DNA of 64,000 bases, taken from assembly GCF_003601925.1 (NCBI RefSeq), contig NZ_QZWH01000009.1:1-64000 (forward strand), in the 5' to 3' direction. Positions 17,114 to 25,601 of this stretch are shown one piece after another. This DNA is from Buttiauxella izardii (GTDB lineage Bacteria > Pseudomonadota > Gammaproteobacteria > Enterobacterales > Enterobacteriaceae). How positions within the stretch are numbered: the stretch's first letter is position 1; each line of letters starts with the position of its first letter. The notes under the pieces were generated by a model. It was not told the DNA's origin. It was given only the letters and a program-made list of their open reading frames with translations, and searched no databases. The translations under genes were made by a program, and so were the position numbers.

Positions 17114-18109
17114 ATGTCGGCTTCACGATTATCTATACTGTTTTCCCTCCTTTTTTTGCTGCTTCTCATGGCTGCACTCAGCCTGCTGATTGGCGCTAAA
17201 TCCCTGCCGGTTAGCGTCGTTTTCGATGCTTTTAGCGGCCAGTGCCAAAGTGCAGATTGCACCATTGTGCTCGACGCGCGCCTTCCCCGCACGCTGGCGG
17301 GTATTCTCGCGGGCGGCGCACTCGGCCTTGCCGGGGCATTGATGCAAACTCTCACGCGTAATCCCCTTGCCGACCCCGGCCTGCTCGGCGTGAATGCCGG
17401 AGCCAGTTTCGCCATTGTGTTGGGCGCAGCGGTGTGGAGCTTTTCATCGCCAATTGCCCTGCTCGGCATGGCGTTCGCGGGCGCATTGTGCGCCGCATTG
17501 GTCGTCGCATTTACCGGAAGCCAGGGCGGTGGGCAACTCAGCCCGGTGCGCTTAACACTCGCGGGCGTGGCGCTTGCCGCCGTTCTCGAAGGCTTGAGCA
17601 ACGGCATCGCGCTGTTAAACCCGGTGGTCTACGACCAGTTACGTTTCTGGCAGGCGGGAACGCTGGATATTCGCACCCTCGAAACTTTAAAAATCATTGT
17701 GTTGCCGGTGCTGGCGGGCTGCGTGATTGCGCTGTTGATCAGCCGTTCGCTCAATAGCCTGAGCATGGGCACCGACACCGCCACCGCGCTGGGCAGCAAA
17801 GTGGCCCGCACGCAATTGCTCGGCTTAATCGCTATCACTTTATTGTGCGGCAGCGCGACGGCAGCCGTTGGGCCAATCGCATTTATCGGCCTGATGATGC
17901 CGCATCTTTCCCGTTGGCTGGTCGGTGCCGATCACCGCTGGTCACTGCCCGTCACGCTGATTGCCACGCCTGCGCTTTTGCTGTTCGCCGATGTTATTGG
18001 CCGCCTTTTAGTGCCAGGAGAGCTGCGCGTTTCGGTAGTGAGCGCGTTTATCGGCGCGCCGATGCTGATTTATCTGGTACGCCGCCAGCGCAAAGGAGCG
18101 AACGCATGA
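17114..18109 (+). CDS. fepD: Ferric-enterobactin ABC permease FepD
   Basis: This 331-residue FecCD-family inner-membrane permease has conserved stretches TIVLDARLPRTLAGILAGGALGLAGALMQTLTRNPLADPGLLGVNAGASFAIVLGAA and VGPIAFIGLMMPHLSRWLVGADHRW. With FepG and FepC it imports Fe-enterobactin into the cytoplasm. The ATG at 17114 (MSASRLSIL) gives a length close to E. coli FepD (334); earlier in-frame codons fall in the Fur-box promoter. It overlaps fepG by 4 bp. Confidence 0.95.
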   Translation: MSASRLSILFSLLFLLLLMAALSLLIGAKSLPVSVVFDAFSGQCQSADCTIVLDARLPRTLAGILAGGALGLAGALMQTLTRNPLADPGLLGVNAGASFAIVLGAAVWSFSSPIALLGMAFAGALCAALVVAFTGSQGGGQLSPVRLTLAGVALAAVLEGLSNGIALLNPVVYDQLRFWQAGTLDIRTLETLKIIVLPVLAGCVIALLISRSLNSLSMGTDTATALGSKVARTQLLGLIAITLLCGSATAAVGPIAFIGLMMPHLSRWLVGADHRWSLPVTLIATPALLLFADVIGRLLVPGELRVSVVSAFIGAPMLIYLVRRQRKGANA

Positions 18110-19098
18110 GCCGCCTCTCCCCTCGCCTGCTCGTCGTCAGCCTGGCGTTATTGCTGTTTAGCTGCGCATTAGGTGTCTGGAGCCTCGGCAGCGGCGTTTT
18201 ACCGCTTTCAGTCAGCCAGGTTGTGGACGCTCTCGTCGGTTCCGCACCACGCAATATTTCACTGGTCGTTGTCGAATGGCGCTTGCCGCGCGTGGTGATG
18301 GCGCTGTTAATCGGCGCGGCACTCGGCGTCAGCGGGGCTATTTTCCAGTCGCTAATGCGCAACCCGCTCGGCAGCCCGGACGTGATGGGCTTTAACACCG
18401 GGGCGTGGAGCGGCGTATTAGTGGCGATGGTGTTATTCGGCCAGCATCAAACCGCGATTGCCACGTCCGCCATGGCGGGCGGCATCGTTACCGCACTGAT
18501 TGTCTGGCTGCTGGCCTGGCGCAACGGTATCGAAACCTTCCGCCTGATTATCATCGGCATCGGCGTGCGCGCTATGTTGGTGGCGTTTAACACCTGGCTT
18601 TTGCTGCACGCTTCACTGGAAACGGCTATCTCCGCCGGGCTGTGGAATGCCGGGTCGCTCAACGGTTTAACCTGGGGGAAAATCTTCCCCGCCGCGCCTT
18701 TAATGCTGCTGGCTTTAATTGCCGGTGGATTGTTAGTCCGCAGAATGCGCCTGCTGGAAATGGGCGATGACAGCGCCTGCGCGCTCGGCGTTTCCGTTGA
18801 GCGTTCGCGCCTGCTGTTGATGCTAACGGGCGTGATTCTGACCGCAGCCGCCACCGCTTTAGCTGGGCCAATTTCGTTCGTCGCGCTGGTAGCCCCGCAT
18901 ATTGCCCGCCGCCTGAGCGGCACTTCACGCTGGGTTTTGGCGCAATCGGCGTTATGCGGCGCGGCGCTATTATTGGCGGCAGATTTATGCGCCCAACATC
19001 TTTTCCTGCCGTACCAATTGCCGGTTGGCGTGGTCACGGTCAGCCTTGGCGGCATCTATTTAATTGCGTTGTTGATTCAGGAGTCCCGTAAAAAATGA
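18106..19098 (+). CDS. fepG: Ferric-enterobactin ABC permease FepG
   Basis: This 330-residue FecCD-family permease is the partner of FepD, of the same length as E. coli FepG. The motif SGAIFQSLMRNPLGSPDVMGFNTGAWSG and LAGPISFVALVAPHIARRL are characteristic. The start MSRLSPRLLVVSLALL overlaps the fepD stop (ATGA). The frame is open further upstream within fepD, but that part is only a shadow. Confidence 0.95.
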   Translation: MSRLSPRLLVVSLALLLFSCALGVWSLGSGVLPLSVSQVVDALVGSAPRNISLVVVEWRLPRVVMALLIGAALGVSGAIFQSLMRNPLGSPDVMGFNTGAWSGVLVAMVLFGQHQTAIATSAMAGGIVTALIVWLLAWRNGIETFRLIIIGIGVRAMLVAFNTWLLLHASLETAISAGLWNAGSLNGLTWGKIFPAAPLMLLALIAGGLLVRRMRLLEMGDDSACALGVSVERSRLLLMLTGVILTAAATALAGPISFVALVAPHIARRLSGTSRWVLAQSALCGAALLLAADLCAQHLFLPYQLPVGVVTVSLGGIYLIALLIQESRKK

Positions 19099-19895
19099 GC
19101 CAGATTTCCGCTCCACCGCGCCTGCATGGTGAACAGCTCACATTGGGATATGGCAACCATGTGGTCGCCGATGGCCTGACCGTCGCCATTCCTGACGGCA
19201 AATTCACCGCGATTATCGGCCCCAACGGCTGCGGTAAATCCACGCTGCTGCGCACCTTAAGCCGCCTGATGAAACCGATGCATGGCCAGGTTTGGCTCGA
19301 CGGCAATGAAATCCACCGCTTCGCCACCAAAGAAGTGGCGCGTCGCGTGGGGTTACTGGCGCAAAACTCCAGCGCTCCGGGCGATATCAGCGTTGCGGAA
19401 CTGGTGGCGCGTGGCCGTTATCCGCATCAACCGATGTTTTCCCGCTGGCGTGAAGAAGACCGCCTGGCGGTGGAACGGGCGTTAAAAGCGACGAACATCG
19501 AAGATTTAGCCGATCAACCGGTCGATACGCTTTCCGGCGGCCAGCGTCAGCGCGCCTGGATTGCCATGGTGCTGGCGCAGGAAACCTCGATTCTGCTGCT
19601 CGATGAACCGACCACCTGGCTGGATATCAGCCATCAAATCGATCTGCTGGAACTGCTGCGCGATCTGAACCAAAAACAAGGCTACACGCTAGCTGCAGTG
19701 CTGCATGATTTGAATCAGGCCTGCCGCTATGCGACTCATTTGATCGCACTGCGTGACGGGAAAATTGTTGCGGAAGGTGCGCCGAAAGAGATTGTTACGC
19801 CCGAGCTTATCGAAGCGATTTACGGCCTGCGCTGCATGATTATTGAAGATCCGGTAGCGCACACGCCGCTGGTGGTGCCTTTGGGGCGTGGTTAA
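19095..19895 (+). CDS. fepC: Ferric-enterobactin ABC ATPase FepC
   Basis: This 266-residue ATPase has Walker A GPNGCGKST, signature LSGGQRQRAWIAMVLAQ, Walker B ILLLDEPTTWLDI and a switch His (LHDLNQACRYATH). It energises FepDG. It overlaps the fepG stop by 4 bp. In E. coli fepE stands between entF and fepC at this convergent junction; here only a REP lies there. Confidence 0.96.
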   Translation: MSQISAPPRLHGEQLTLGYGNHVVADGLTVAIPDGKFTAIIGPNGCGKSTLLRTLSRLMKPMHGQVWLDGNEIHRFATKEVARRVGLLAQNSSAPGDISVAELVARGRYPHQPMFSRWREEDRLAVERALKATNIEDLADQPVDTLSGGQRQRAWIAMVLAQETSILLLDEPTTWLDISHQIDLLELLRDLNQKQGYTLAAVLHDLNQACRYATHLIALRDGKIVAEGAPKEIVTPELIEAIYGLRCMIIEDPVAHTPLVVPLGRG

Positions 19896-19901
19896 AAAAC
19901 G

Positions 19902-19951
19902 GTGGATGTCGCTGCGCTCCGTAGGTCGGATAAGCGCAGCGTCATCCGACA
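19902..19951. repeat. REP pair between fepC and entF
   Basis: Two facing REP-like arms, GTGGATGTCGCTGCG and GTAGGTCGGATAAGCGCAGC-GTCATCCGAC, fill the convergent gap between fepC and entF. It may stop or stabilise both transcripts. No fepE remnant is seen. Confidence 0.75.
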
Positions 19952-19952
19952 C

Positions 19953-22900
19953 TTACGCCAACATTCGCTGCAACACCGGGCCTATTTCCGCAAAGGCATT
20001 TGGGGAAATGATATCGACGTGGGCGCAATCGAGGCGATGGACTTCAAGTTCGCCAATCCACGGAGCCCAAGTTTTTTGCGGGTCCATGCCCTTCGGCAAG
20101 GTTCGTTCGGCGACAAATAACGTCGCTTTCCCGCCAAACGGCACACTTTGCGCCGTAGTCAGCAAACGTACCGCGTCGCCGTAGTTGCCTTCGATGGCCT
20201 GAAAAAGCGCGTCGGAAGCCTGCCCTTGTTGCGCGGCAACAAACGCTTCGCGCTCTCGATTAATTTCATCGAGCACCGCCGGATCGAGTTCATTCGCGCC
20301 TTTCTCTGCCCAGTTTTGCGTTTCCGGCGGCCAGGTATCCAGCAGGCCGAGGAACGCGACTTCTTCCCCCGCCGCTTCGAGACGGGCCGCAATGCCTTGC
20401 GCCAGCGTGCCGCCGAGGGAATAACCCATCAGATAATACGGGCCGTGCGGTTGAAGTTCGCGCAGGGTTTTTAGATGCGCTTCGCAAACCTGCGCCAGGT
20501 TTTCAGCCTGTTGCATCGGGCCGTTCGGGCGCGGCGACTGAATGCCGGTTATCGACCAACGCGGGTCGAGGTAACGTTGCAACACACTAAATTGCCAGGC
20601 AAAACCCGACGCCGGATGGAAGCAATATAGCGTCGGCCCACTGCTTTTACGCAGCGGCAAAACCGCATCAAAACCGGCACGGTTCGCCTCTTCTTCGCTT
20701 TGATCCTGCGCCAGCGTTTCGGCGAGTTGGCCGACGGTTGATGCGACCATCACTTGCCCGACCGTGATCGGCCTTGCGAGGGTTTTACGCAGTTGTGCCG
20801 CGAGGCGCATCGCAAGCAATGAATGCCCGCCGAGGGCAAAGAAATCATCTTCAATCGACTGAATTTCGCAGCCCAAAAGCTGTGCAAAAGCGTCGGCGAT
20901 GGTGATTTCCAGACTCGATTCAGGCGCACGCCCCGCCCCGCGTTGTGCCAGTTCTGGCAGCGGCAGCGCTTTGCGATCTAATTTCCCATTCGCGCTGAGC
21001 GGGAAGTCATTCAGTTGAATCAGAGCGACCGGAACCATATGCGCAGGCAATACATCTGCCAGTTGTTCATGCAATAGCTCGACGGGCAAAGTCTCGCCTG
21101 AAGCCGAAACCAGATATCCCACTAACTGGCGCGCATCGCCACCGCTCGCCGCATCTTTGTTGAGCACGCAGGCGTGAGTCACCGCTTGCGCCACGTCCGG
21201 CAACGCCTGCAATGCCCGGTCGATGTCGCCAAGTTCAATGCGTTGCCCGCGAATTTTAAGTTGATCGTCACTGCGCCCGAGGTATTCGACGGCTCCGTTA
21301 TCCAGCCAACGCGCCACATCACCCGTGCGATACATGCGCTCGCCCGCAGCAAAAGGATCGGCAATAAAGCGGGTGGCGGTAAGATCCGGGCGCGATAAAT
21401 ATCCCTGCGCCAGTTGGATGCCGGTGAGATACAGATCGCCTGCGATCCCCGGCGGCACCGGGCGCATGGCCGAGTCCAGAATACGTAATCCGGTGTTCCA
21501 GACCGGCCAGCCAATCGGCACGCTGCTGCCGGAAACGCGTGCTAGTTCTGCGCCAAATGCCGGATACCAACTCACGTCAACGGCGGCTTCGGTTGGACCA
21601 TAAAGGTTGTGCAACGGCGCGTGAGTGAGTTGTTCCCACTGGCGGCAAAGCTCGGTTGGCAGCGCTTCGCCACTACAGAATACGCGGCGCAATGTGGCGC
21701 ATTGAGCAATCGCGCCGTCGTCGGTTAATGCCGCGACAAACGCCGCCAGCATTGACGGCACAAAGTGCGTGGTCGTGACGCGATAACGGGCAAATAACTG
21801 CTGCAACGCTTCCGGGTCGCGATGCGCTTCCGGCGGAGCCATAACGAGCTGCGCACCAACGATGTAAGGCCAGAAAAACTCCCAAACCGAGACGTCAAAA
21901 CTGCACGGTGTTTTCTGCAACACCACATCTTCGCCGTTTAACGGATAGTGATTTTGCATCCACAACAGGCGGTTAACGATGGCTTGTTGCCCGACCATCA
22001 CGCCCTTTGGCCGCCCCGTCGAGCCGGAGGTGAAAATCACATACGCGGTGTGTTCCGGGCGCGAAAGGGTATGAATTTCTGGCAGATCAGCCGTTTCCAT
22101 AACGTTCTGATAGCAGAAGGTTTTCAGGCCTTGAATGGCGCTAAAACGCGGCAGTTGAGATTCTGATGTGAGTAATAAACGCGGTGCGGCGTCTTCGAGC
22201 ATCATCTGTAAACGGTCGTCGGGGTAGCCAGTATCCAGCGGCAACCAGGCGGCACCGACTTCAACAATCGCCTGCAACGCCAGCGATAAAAATACTGAGC
22301 GCGGCAACGCCACCGCGACTACATCGCCGGGTTTTACGCCGCGAGAAATCAGTTCGCTCGCCAAAGCCTGCACCTGTTCGCGCATTTCACGATAGTTGAA
22401 CTGATGGTTTTCATCAGCAAGCGCTGGCGCGTTCGGCGTGCGTTTTGCCTGCTGCGCAATCAAGTGGCTTAACGTGGTGGCAGGGACAGACGTTTGTGTG
22501 GCGTTCACGCTTTCGATAAGTTCGGTTTCGGACTTATGCAGCAGCTCGGCATCAACACAGCGCAGTGCGGGATTGGTCGCAAACTGGCGCAAAAGAAGCG
22601 GTAAACGAGCGATATGCTGCTGCAAAGTGGCGGTATCGTAACGTTCGCTATTTGCCAGCATTTCCAGGGAGAACTCGCCTTGTTCGCTGATATACAGCGC
22701 AATTTCTAAATCGCGCACCGGGCCAGACGCCAGTTGATGCGTGATACCTTCAATGCCGTTGAAATCCAGGCGGTAATCGAACATTTTCAGGTTCAGCACC
22801 GGGCCATACAGCGGCTCGCCGCTGGCAATTTTCCCGGAGTCGCGCTGGATTTGTTCCGCGTCGTAGCGCTGGTAACGGCGCAGGGTTTTGAGTTCTTTGG

Positions 22901-23879
22901 CAAGGTTTGCCGCTAATGCCGGAAGGGTAAAATCAGGCTGAATGCGCACACCAAACGGCAGCACATTCAGCACCGGCCCCGTCGCACATAGCGCGGCAGA
23001 ACCCATGCGGCGCATAAAGATAAATCCGGCGGAATAATCCGCTCGCCCGCTTAAACGCCCGAGCCACAATGCTACCAGCCCTAATGCGATATCCGCAGGG
23101 GTCAGGTTTTGCTGGCGGGCGTTGTCCACCAGTATCTGAAAATCCTGGCTATCGAAACTCAGAGACTGGCGAATGAGTTGCGTGGTGGAACCCATGTCGG
23201 TCAGCGGTTTCGCCGAAAGCGTGGCGGGTGGCGGGAGCTGTTTATTTATATCGGCCCAGAATGCGGCATCGCGCAGCCTGGCGTCAGATTTGCGGTATTT
23301 CTCGTATTCCGCAACTACGTCGCTAAACGGGGTAAACGGGCTTGGCTCTGGAGTTTGACCTGCACACAATGCGCTATAAATATTGGCGATTCGGCGGGTA
23401 ATGGCGGTGAAACTGAAGCCATCCACTACCAAATGGTGGAAACGCTGATACCAGAACCAGCGCGTGTCGCTCACTCGCAATAGCTGATGATGATAGAGCG
23501 GTTTGCCGCTGCTGATTCGCAAATCCTGCTCGAGATCGTCGCGCATTAATGCCAGTGCAGCAGCTTCGGGGTTGGCTTCATCACGCAGGTCGCGGCAAAT
23601 TGGCGCATCAAACGTGGCGTCAGGATCGACCCACTGGCGCGCCTCGCCGTCCACTTCTCCAAAACGCATGCTCAGCGTGTCGGCCTCTTTCATCCCTGCG
23701 ATTATCGCTTTGCAAAGTAGCGCTTCGTTCAGCTCGCCATTGAGTTCCACGTAATGCGCCACGCTCCAGGCATTGGCCTGCGGCGAGAGTTGATCCGCCA
23801 TCCAGATGCCGGGCTGCGCGGCGACCAGCGGCAGGATTTCGGTCGATGCGAGTGTGGGTGCCATTATTAATTCACTCAC
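19953..23879 (-). CDS. entF: Enterobactin synthase NRPS component EntF
   Basis: This 1308-residue non-ribosomal peptide synthetase activates serine, joins it to dihydroxybenzoate and cyclises three units. Order: condensation domain (about 15-440, HHLVVDGFS), adenylation domain (about 470-965, FTSGSTGRPKGVMV, YRTGDVARWL), carrier domain (phosphopantetheine Ser1020 in GGHSLLAMRL) and thioesterase (about 1070-1308, nucleophile Ser1154 in GYSLGG). I place the start at GTG 23879, overlapping ybdZ by 8 bp, because GAGGTG precedes it and MS matches the E. coli start. ATG 23864, five codons on, is possible. E. coli EntF has 1293 residues. Confidence 0.96.
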   Translation of the reverse strand: MSELIMAPTLASTEILPLVAAQPGIWMADQLSPQANAWSVAHYVELNGELNEALLCKAIIAGMKEADTLSMRFGEVDGEARQWVDPDATFDAPICRDLRDEANPEAAALALMRDDLEQDLRISSGKPLYHHQLLRVSDTRWFWYQRFHHLVVDGFSFTAITRRIANIYSALCAGQTPEPSPFTPFSDVVAEYEKYRKSDARLRDAAFWADINKQLPPPATLSAKPLTDMGSTTQLIRQSLSFDSQDFQILVDNARQQNLTPADIALGLVALWLGRLSGRADYSAGFIFMRRMGSAALCATGPVLNVLPFGVRIQPDFTLPALAANLAKELKTLRRYQRYDAEQIQRDSGKIASGEPLYGPVLNLKMFDYRLDFNGIEGITHQLASGPVRDLEIALYISEQGEFSLEMLANSERYDTATLQQHIARLPLLLRQFATNPALRCVDAELLHKSETELIESVNATQTSVPATTLSHLIAQQAKRTPNAPALADENHQFNYREMREQVQALASELISRGVKPGDVVAVALPRSVFLSLALQAIVEVGAAWLPLDTGYPDDRLQMMLEDAAPRLLLTSESQLPRFSAIQGLKTFCYQNVMETADLPEIHTLSRPEHTAYVIFTSGSTGRPKGVMVGQQAIVNRLLWMQNHYPLNGEDVVLQKTPCSFDVSVWEFFWPYIVGAQLVMAPPEAHRDPEALQQLFARYRVTTTHFVPSMLAAFVAALTDDGAIAQCATLRRVFCSGEALPTELCRQWEQLTHAPLHNLYGPTEAAVDVSWYPAFGAELARVSGSSVPIGWPVWNTGLRILDSAMRPVPPGIAGDLYLTGIQLAQGYLSRPDLTATRFIADPFAAGERMYRTGDVARWLDNGAVEYLGRSDDQLKIRGQRIELGDIDRALQALPDVAQAVTHACVLNKDAASGGDARQLVGYLVSASGETLPVELLHEQLADVLPAHMVPVALIQLNDFPLSANGKLDRKALPLPELAQRGAGRAPESSLEITIADAFAQLLGCEIQSIEDDFFALGGHSLLAMRLAAQLRKTLARPITVGQVMVASTVGQLAETLAQDQSEEEANRAGFDAVLPLRKSSGPTLYCFHPASGFAWQFSVLQRYLDPRWSITGIQSPRPNGPMQQAENLAQVCEAHLKTLRELQPHGPYYLMGYSLGGTLAQGIAARLEAAGEEVAFLGLLDTWPPETQNWAEKGANELDPAVLDEINREREAFVAAQQGQASDALFQAIEGNYGDAVRLLTTAQSVPFGGKATLFVAERTLPKGMDPQKTWAPWIGELEVHRLDCAHVDIISPNAFAEIGPVLQRMLA

Positions 23880-24093
23880 CGTTCACCTCTGAATGAGCAA
23901 AGGTCGAAGGTTGTAATTGGGTCCAGTTAGCGAGCAGCCAACGCTGGCATTCTTCGTTCGATGCCGGTTCACAAACCTTCTGCCAGCCATCAGGCATAGC
24001 GCAATGTTCAGGCCATAAGCTGAACTGGTTTGCGGCATTTTTAAGGATGAAAAAACGCCCATCAGACGAATCAAAAGGGTTGCTGAATTCCAT
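23872..24093 (-). CDS. ybdZ: MbtH-like protein, partner of EntF
   Basis: This 73-residue MbtH-family protein has the signature NPFDSSDGRFFILKNAANQFSLWPEHCAMPDGW. Such proteins bind NRPS adenylation domains and aid their folding and activity; here the partner is EntF. It starts 3 bp after fes and overlaps entF, so fes-ybdZ-entF form one coupled operon. Confidence 0.95.
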   Translation of the reverse strand: MEFSNPFDSSDGRFFILKNAANQFSLWPEHCAMPDGWQKVCEPASNEECQRWLLANWTQLQPSTFAHSEVNGE

Positions 24094-24096
24094 AGT

Positions 24097-25323
24097 TCAC
24101 TCCTGTCTAAGAGGCACTTTCCACAGCCAGGCCAGGCCATTAACAAGGCCGCCTCGCCAGCAAAGTGCGTCATGCCCACCGTCAACCTGACGGTAGAAAA
24201 CGGCTCGCTGTGTTTGTTGTAGTAAGGGGTAAATTCGTTGATTCACTTGATGAATAAGAGGTTCTCTGACCCCTGCCTCAAGATAGATTCGCAGCGGTTT
24301 GTCGCAGACCAGTCCGTGTTCGAGTCGCTGGATTAATTGCCCGCCCTGCGGGTTGCTTCCGCGATTGGGCCACCAGTACGAACCGGACTGGCTCAGTACG
24401 CAGCCAAATTGTTCCGGCCAGTGAAGTGCGGCATAAAGCGAAGAAAGCCCGCCAAAACTTTGCCCGGCCACCACGGTGGTTTCGGGGTTTTCATTCCAGC
24501 GAGTGAGCGTGCGTAAATGCGGCAATAACTCATCCTGCAACGCTTGCCAGAACTGCGCATTACACGGCAGTTCGTTGCTACGGGTGTCGTTATCAATCAC
24601 GTCAATCAGCACGTAAACCGCTGGCGGCAAGGCTCCGGCGTCAGTTTGTGCCTGCAACGCGGGCCACACCGGCATGCTCTCGGCCCAAAATTGGCCGTCG
24701 AGCAAAATCGCCAGCGGGCGCTGTTCAGGTTGTGCGTCACCGGTCGCAAAAAGCCAGACTTTGCGTTGATTTTTAAGGCTCTCACTCGTCCATGTGAAGC
24801 ATTGCGGTGAGCAAAAAGGCGTGTCGGGTTTATCCCAACCTGGTTGGGGCGGCGCATCAGGAAGATGGAGTGCAGACATCGGATGCCCGCGCCCGCCCAG
24901 CCAACTTTGAGGGTTCAGCGGGTCGGCAATCGCACGAGGCAATAGTTTGCGCCAGCCTTCGCGCAGCGCCATTCGCGCGGGTTCGATGCCCTCAAATGCC
25001 TCAGCCGGGAAATCCTCTTCGCAGGTCGAGGGGATGAAGCAATAACTGCCGCGCCATGTGCTGCTCAGGCGGGTTTGCCACTGCCAGACGTCCGTTCCCG
25101 CTACGCGTTGCAGGGTTTGCGGGCGAGATTTTTGGTGATGGTCAGTCACGCCAGTGACGTAAATCCAGACTCGTTTTATCGATGAGGTTTGCTCACCGCC
25201 ATCCGGGTCGCGCCACAAGAAAGTGACGTGGCAATGGTTATCTTCTTCGCAAACGACGACGGGTATCCCTTGCGCCTGCATTTCCTGCCACCAGCTATCA
25301 CTTCCAGTCTGTAAATTCGCCAC
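24097..25323 (-). CDS. fes: Enterochelin esterase Fes
   Basis: This 408-residue cytoplasmic esterase cleaves Fe-enterobactin to release iron. An N-terminal beta domain (to about 150) precedes an alpha/beta hydrolase domain with nucleophile elbow GQSFGGLSS and C-terminal catalytic His in VDGGHDALCWRGGL. First gene of fes-ybdZ-entF; divergent from fepA across a Fur-box region. Slightly longer than E. coli Fes (400). Confidence 0.95.
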   Translation of the reverse strand: MANLQTGSDSWWQEMQAQGIPVVVCEEDNHCHVTFLWRDPDGGEQTSSIKRVWIYVTGVTDHHQKSRPQTLQRVAGTDVWQWQTRLSSTWRGSYCFIPSTCEEDFPAEAFEGIEPARMALREGWRKLLPRAIADPLNPQSWLGGRGHPMSALHLPDAPPQPGWDKPDTPFCSPQCFTWTSESLKNQRKVWLFATGDAQPEQRPLAILLDGQFWAESMPVWPALQAQTDAGALPPAVYVLIDVIDNDTRSNELPCNAQFWQALQDELLPHLRTLTRWNENPETTVVAGQSFGGLSSLYAALHWPEQFGCVLSQSGSYWWPNRGSNPQGGQLIQRLEHGLVCDKPLRIYLEAGVREPLIHQVNQRIYPLLQQTQRAVFYRQVDGGHDALCWRGGLVNGLAWLWKVPLRQE

Positions 25324-25375
25324 TTGAACACAACCCTATGAAATCAATGCAAACGATCAATAAACCTGAAATATA

Positions 25376-25415
25376 TTGATAATACTATTGATAATTATTT
25401 GCATTTGCAATAGCG
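25376..25415. promoter_or_regulatory. Fur boxes, fes/fepA divergent promoters
   Basis: TTGATAATACTATTGATAAT followed by TATTTGCATTTGCAATAGCG resembles the E. coli fepA-fes operator, with overlapping GATAAT repeats. It lies in the 278 bp between fes and fepA; the remainder (25416-25601) reads as fepA leader without a supportable gene. Confidence 0.8.
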
Positions 25416-25601
25416 TATTTCCGCGCTTTGGGCTACCCGCATCTGAGTGCAAAAACAATAAATTGCCGAACTTGAACGCACGATTCCCTCATTTCAGGGC
25501 AACTGCAGGAGAGATCCGGTATCACAACGTGAAACCATGCTGCGCCCGATCCCTATGGGAATGGAATGACGCCGGGCTCAGCGGAAAAGCAGGCCGCCAT
25601 A

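Noticed and set aside
17845-18105. Upstream extension of the fepG frame
   Set aside because: It lies within fepD in another frame; fepG starts at the ATG overlapping the fepD stop and then has exactly the E. coli length.
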